Below are positions 4,234 to 6,584 of a stretch of 6,584 bases of DNA, piece by piece (within the stretch, counting starts at the first letter, position 1; each line of letters starts with the position of its first letter). The notes beneath the pieces are model-generated. The model ran no database searches and was not told the DNA's origin. It was given only the letters and a program-made list of their open reading frames with translations. The position numbers and the translations under genes were made by a program. This DNA comes from Alphaproteobacteria bacterium (GTDB lineage Bacteria; Pseudomonadota; Alphaproteobacteria; Micropepsales; Micropepsaceae): NCBI GenBank assembly GCA_028869725.1, contig JAGWRJ010000809.1, forward strand, positions 1-6,584. The letters are read 5' to 3'.

Positions 4234-5661
4234 ATGCCAGGACGCAGTCGTCGATCCATCATTGCCACCTTGATAGTGGCGTTGCTTCCGGTCACGGCAC
4301 ATGCGCGTGGCGGCCTCGGAGGTGGTCCTCCCGTGGGACTTCCGATCGGAGTAGGCGGGTTTCCAGCAGGCATCGCGGGACCTCCCTCCGGAGGCTTCGG
4401 CGGAGGACCTCCGATCGGGATCGGCGGTCCTGCGTTGGGCATCGGCAATGGAATTGGGCGTATAGGGCTTCCACCCGGGGTACAGCGCGCCAGGTCTTCC
4501 CTTTCGCATCTGTCTCAGATCCCCGGACAAGCAGAGCAAGCCCTTTCGCACCTGCGTGACGAGGTCGGTCGTCCTAAGGATCCTGTACTTCTTTCCCGTG
4601 CGCTGGCTCATGACGGGCAAGGCCATGAAATTGTACGCGGGGAACTAATTGCAGTATCGCCTAATCGTGCCGATCTGGCCGTGGCGCGACGTTTGCACTT
4701 CACCATTCTTCGCCGCCACCGGCTGTCGGCACTCGGTCTTCTCAGCGTGACCTTACGGGTTCCGCGGAACATGAGCGCGATCAGCGCCCTGGCATTGCTG
4801 CGTCGCACCGATCCAAGCGGGAATTTTGATTATTCGTCCATCTACAATCCGTCGGGAGACGGACAAGGCCCGGGGGGACCCACGTCGAGGCTGGCCGTCC
4901 TGCCTGCTGCCAATGTCACCCTGGGCATGATTGACGGTGGAATTGGCACCCATCATCCCGCTCTGGCAGGCTCGAGGATTTCCGTGCGCAGCTTTGCCGG
5001 TGATGGCGCCTCTCCACCCACCCGTCATGGAACAGCTATTGCATCATTGCTCATTGGCAGGGGGCGCGGCTTCTCAGGGTATCTGCCCGGTGCCAGCCTT
5101 TATGCCGCCGATGTTTTTGGTGGCGCAGCTGATGGCGGCAGCGCGTCGGACATCGCCCGGGCGCTAAACTGGCTCGCAGCCAACAACATCGCGGTAACCA
5201 ACATCAGCCTGTCGGGACCGCCAAATGAATTGCTGGCCGCCGCAGTCAAAGCATTTACAGATACAGGTCACGTTCTGGTTGCTGCCGCCGGAAACAACGG
5301 CCCTGCCGCTCCACCCAATTATCCGGCGGCTTATCCGGGGGTGATATGCGTCACCTCGGTCGATGCCAGTCGGCGCTTTCAGCTGGACGCAAACCGCAAT
5401 CATTGTGGATTCGCCGCGTTGGGAGTGCATGTGCGGGCGGCTCGGTTCCCCCGCGGCTATGCAAGTTTCACCGGAACGTCTTATGCAGCACCGGTTGTCA
5501 CGGCGCGCTTTGGACGGCTGATGCCACAACCTGACCTGCCAGACGTCCTTACCATACGCAGCAAACTGATGCGGACTGCACGTCATATCACCGCCACAAA
5601 CGGGACGTTGTTCTATCTTGTAGCGGCACAGGTGGCCTCTCGCGGCAGCACTGCAAATTGA
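4234..5661 (+). CDS. Secreted subtilisin-like (S8) serine peptidase with Gly/Pro-rich N-terminus
   Basis: A 475-residue exported serine protease. Residues 1-24 are a Sec signal peptide (RSRR, hydrophobic core IIATLIVALL, cleavage after AHA). Residues 26-83 are low-complexity Gly/Pro (GGLGGGPP, GGFPAGIAGPP, GGFGGGPPIGIGG). Residues about 116-205 look like a pro-region: VRGELIAVSP, a predicted alpha/beta fold, then FDYSSIYNPSG, as in related S8 proteins with I9-like inhibitory propeptides. The catalytic domain spans about 220-425 with all key residues: D234 (GMIDGGI), H265 (RHGTAIASLL), oxyanion N354 (AAAGNNGP) and nucleophile S416 (GTSYAAPV). The only two cysteines, C372 and C391, could form a disulphide in the periplasm or outside. 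There is no membrane anchor or autotransporter barrel at the C-terminus. The first ATG after an in-frame stop is used; its Shine-Dalgarno is poor. Divergent from the ECF operon, which probably controls it. Substrate unknown; cleavage of the anti-sigma factor or of the neighbouring exported proteins is conceivable but unproven. Confidence 0.93.
   Translation: MPGRSRRSIIATLIVALLPVTAHARGGLGGGPPVGLPIGVGGFPAGIAGPPSGGFGGGPPIGIGGPALGIGNGIGRIGLPPGVQRARSSLSHLSQIPGQAEQALSHLRDEVGRPKDPVLLSRALAHDGQGHEIVRGELIAVSPNRADLAVARRLHFTILRRHRLSALGLLSVTLRVPRNMSAISALALLRRTDPSGNFDYSSIYNPSGDGQGPGGPTSRLAVLPAANVTLGMIDGGIGTHHPALAGSRISVRSFAGDGASPPTRHGTAIASLLIGRGRGFSGYLPGASLYAADVFGGAADGGSASDIARALNWLAANNIAVTNISLSGPPNELLAAAVKAFTDTGHVLVAAAGNNGPAAPPNYPAAYPGVICVTSVDASRRFQLDANRNHCGFAALGVHVRAARFPRGYASFTGTSYAAPVVTARFGRLMPQPDLPDVLTIRSKLMRTARHITATNGTLFYLVAAQVASRGSTAN
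4309..4482 (+). repeat. Low-complexity Gly/Pro-rich coding segment
   Basis: Encodes residues 26-83 of the S8 peptidase, built from irregular GGGPP / GPP / IGIGG units rather than a fixed-length tandem repeat. At DNA level short blocks such as TCCGATCGG recur (in 4342-4351 and 4403-4419). It probably forms an extended, disordered spacer between the signal peptide and the pro-region. Confidence 0.75.
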
Positions 5662-5942
5662 TGGGGCGGCATGCTCGAGTTTGAGAGACGGCAAGGATAC
5701 GTCCTAGCGTCGACACGCGCTTATGGTGTGGTGCCCGAGGTGAGAGGCACTGGCAAGGAAAGGTTTCAGGAGTTCGTTGTGAGGGCTATGACGCGCATCA
5801 CACCGGTATTTGACGCACTGCGACCAGCCTCTTTGCCGGGTCTTCTTCAAGACACACCAAGTACATGGGTCTGAACGTCGTCGCATTAAAGCGTCGGGAT
5901 AGAGCACTGCCCCACGGCATTGCCGCGGGGCAGTGGCCCGTG
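5662..5942. other. Convergent spacer between peptidase and katG
   Basis: No gene is called here. A 67-codon frame at 5671-5874 (+) begins nine bases after the peptidase stop with a G-rich stretch (GGGGCGG) before its ATG, but its product is hydrophilic, resembles nothing I know and is overlapped by an equally open frame on the other strand. The only clear structure is the hairpin at 5905-5935. Confidence 0.5.
5905..5935 (-). terminator. Strong stem-loop terminator between convergent genes
   Basis: CACTGCCCC (5905-5913) pairs perfectly with GGGGCAGTG (5927-5935); after one A-C mismatch the stem continues with CGGC/GCCG around the loop ATT. It starts 8 bases past the katG stop codon on the minus strand and about 240 bases past the peptidase stop on the plus strand, so it most likely terminates katG. 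The minus-strand tail (CTCTATCCC) is only moderately T-rich, so termination is probable rather than certain. Confidence 0.7.
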
Positions 5943-6584
5943 TCATGCGAGATCGAAGCGGTCGGCGTTCATGACTTTGGCCCACGCGGCGACAAAATCA
6001 TGCACGAATTTTTCCTGGGCATCTTTTGCGCCATAGACTTCGGCGATCGCCCGCAACTCTGAATTGGAGCCGAAAACAAGATCGACTCGCGTACCGCTCC
6101 ACTTCAGTTTGCCACTCTTGCGGTCAAAGCCTTCAAAGCGGTTCTCGTCAGAGGTTGGTTTCCATTCTGTGCTCATGTCCAGAAGATTGACGAAGAAGTC
6201 ATTCGAGAGCGTCTCTGGCCTCGAGGTGAAAACACCGCACGGCGAGCCTCCATGGTTTGCGCCCAGGACCCGCAGCCCGCCAACCAGTACGGTCATCTCG
6301 GGTGCCGTCAGGGTCAGCAGCTGTGCCTTGTCAATCAGAAGCTCTTCAGCCGGTACGCTGTATCTTGCCTTGAGATAGTTGCGAAAGCCATCTGCGACTG
6401 GCTCAAGATAGGCAAAGGAGGCGATGTCGGTCTGCTTTTGCGACGCGTCGGTGCGTCCCGGCGCGAAGGGAACGGTGACACTGAGCCCGGCCTTTTTCGC
6501 TGCCTGCTCGATCGCCGCCGAGCCCGCAAGGACGATAAGGTCCGCGAGCGATACCTTCTTGCCAGCTTTGGCTGTGCGGTTGAA
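5943..6584 (-). CDS. katG: Catalase-peroxidase KatG (C-terminal part)
   Basis: The C-terminal 213 residues of a bifunctional haem catalase-peroxidase, which removes hydrogen peroxide by catalase and broad-specificity peroxidase reactions in the cytoplasm. The frame is open without interruption from the right edge to the TGA at 5943-5945; no frameshift or stop is seen. Diagnostic stretches, in order, are LIVLAGSAAIEQAAKKAGL, VPFAPGRTDASQ, LLTLTAPEMTVLVGGLRVLG, LSNDFFVNLLDMSTEW, SGTRVDLVFGSNSELRA and the end KVMNADRFDLA. Full-length KatG is usually about 720-750 residues, so this is the non-haem C-terminal domain; the catalytic Trp-Tyr-Met adduct and haem ligand lie outside the window. The segment GGSPCGVFTSRPETL differs slightly from the common GGSxHGVFTxRPGTL form, an ordinary variation. 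The gene converges on the S8 peptidase and has a strong hairpin just past its stop. Any OxyR control would be at the unseen 5' end. Confidence 0.97.
   Translation of the reverse strand, partial: FNRTAKAGKKVSLADLIVLAGSAAIEQAAKKAGLSVTVPFAPGRTDASQKQTDIASFAYLEPVADGFRNYLKARYSVPAEELLIDKAQLLTLTAPEMTVLVGGLRVLGANHGGSPCGVFTSRPETLSNDFFVNLLDMSTEWKPTSDENRFEGFDRKSGKLKWSGTRVDLVFGSNSELRAIAEVYGAKDAQEKFVHDFVAAWAKVMNADRFDLA

Noticed and set aside
4204..4626. 140-codon and 77-codon minus-strand frames opposite the Gly/Pro segment
   Set aside because: The Pro/Gly-rich product mirrors the low-complexity DNA of the peptidase N-terminus, which stays open in several frames. There is no separate signal or start site.
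5164..5694. 176-codon minus-strand frame opposite the S8 peptidase
   Set aside because: It lies wholly over the catalytic part of an unmistakable peptidase and its product has no family-like features; it is a shadow of GC-rich coding DNA.
5671..5874. 67-codon plus-strand frame just after the peptidase gene
   Set aside because: The G-rich stretch before the ATG is suggestive, but the product resembles nothing known and an equally long opposite-strand frame overlaps it. Not enough for a gene call.
6297..6584. Apparent end of the KatG frame near 6296, suggesting a frameshift or truncation
   Set aside because: Translating the minus strand from 6584 in the frame of the 5943 stop gives uninterrupted KatG sequence; 6296 is only an internal Met. 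The 64-codon frame at 6335-6529 is out of frame.
1..6584. CRISPR arrays, tRNA/rRNA genes, insertion sequences, integrase or toxin-antitoxin genes
   Set aside because: No regularly spaced direct repeats other than the coding 24-bp units, no tRNA-like cloverleaf, and no transposase, integrase or toxin-like reading frame was seen.

Overview
The window looks like chromosomal DNA from a Gram-negative alphaproteobacterium, most likely a sphingomonad. The evidence is the moderately high GC content, a DUF481 outer-membrane barrel of the type common in Sphingomonadales, an alphaproteobacterial ECF sigma/anti-sigma pair, several signal peptides, barrel proteins that imply an outer membrane, and a KatG of proteobacterial type. 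The genus assignment is inference. No mobile element, CRISPR array, tRNA or rRNA was seen.

Layout from left to right. 1-657 (+) is the 3' part of a DUF481 barrel gene. 658-962 is a gene-free convergent region with two stem-loops. 963-1802 (-) encodes a secreted protein with five MGPP octapeptide repeats and an Ala/Gln heptad coiled coil. 1900-2667 (-) encodes an outer-membrane barrel of the 'transporter' (phenol/MetA-pathway-like) type. 2668-2863 is a leader region with a 7-bp inverted repeat. 2864-3595 (-) encodes a single-pass anti-sigma factor and 3597-4139 (-) its ECF sigma factor, one base apart. 4140-4233 is a divergent promoter region. 4234-5661 (+) encodes a secreted subtilisin-like (S8) serine peptidase with an intact catalytic triad and a Gly/Pro-rich mature N-terminus. 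5662-5942 is a convergent spacer with a strong terminator-like hairpin. 5943-6584 (-) is the 3' part of katG (catalase-peroxidase).

The central block (963-5661) reads as one envelope-directed module. A membrane-anchored anti-sigma factor and its sigma factor sit between a divergently transcribed exported protease and two co-oriented exported proteins. The protease and the repeat protein share an unusual feature: low-complexity GPP/GGP segments directly after the signal peptide. A plausible model is that the ECF factor responds to an envelope signal and drives the protease, barrel and repeat protein. This is inference from gene order and sequence character, because no target promoter could be proven by eye. 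The flanking DUF481 and katG genes look like ordinary neighbours.
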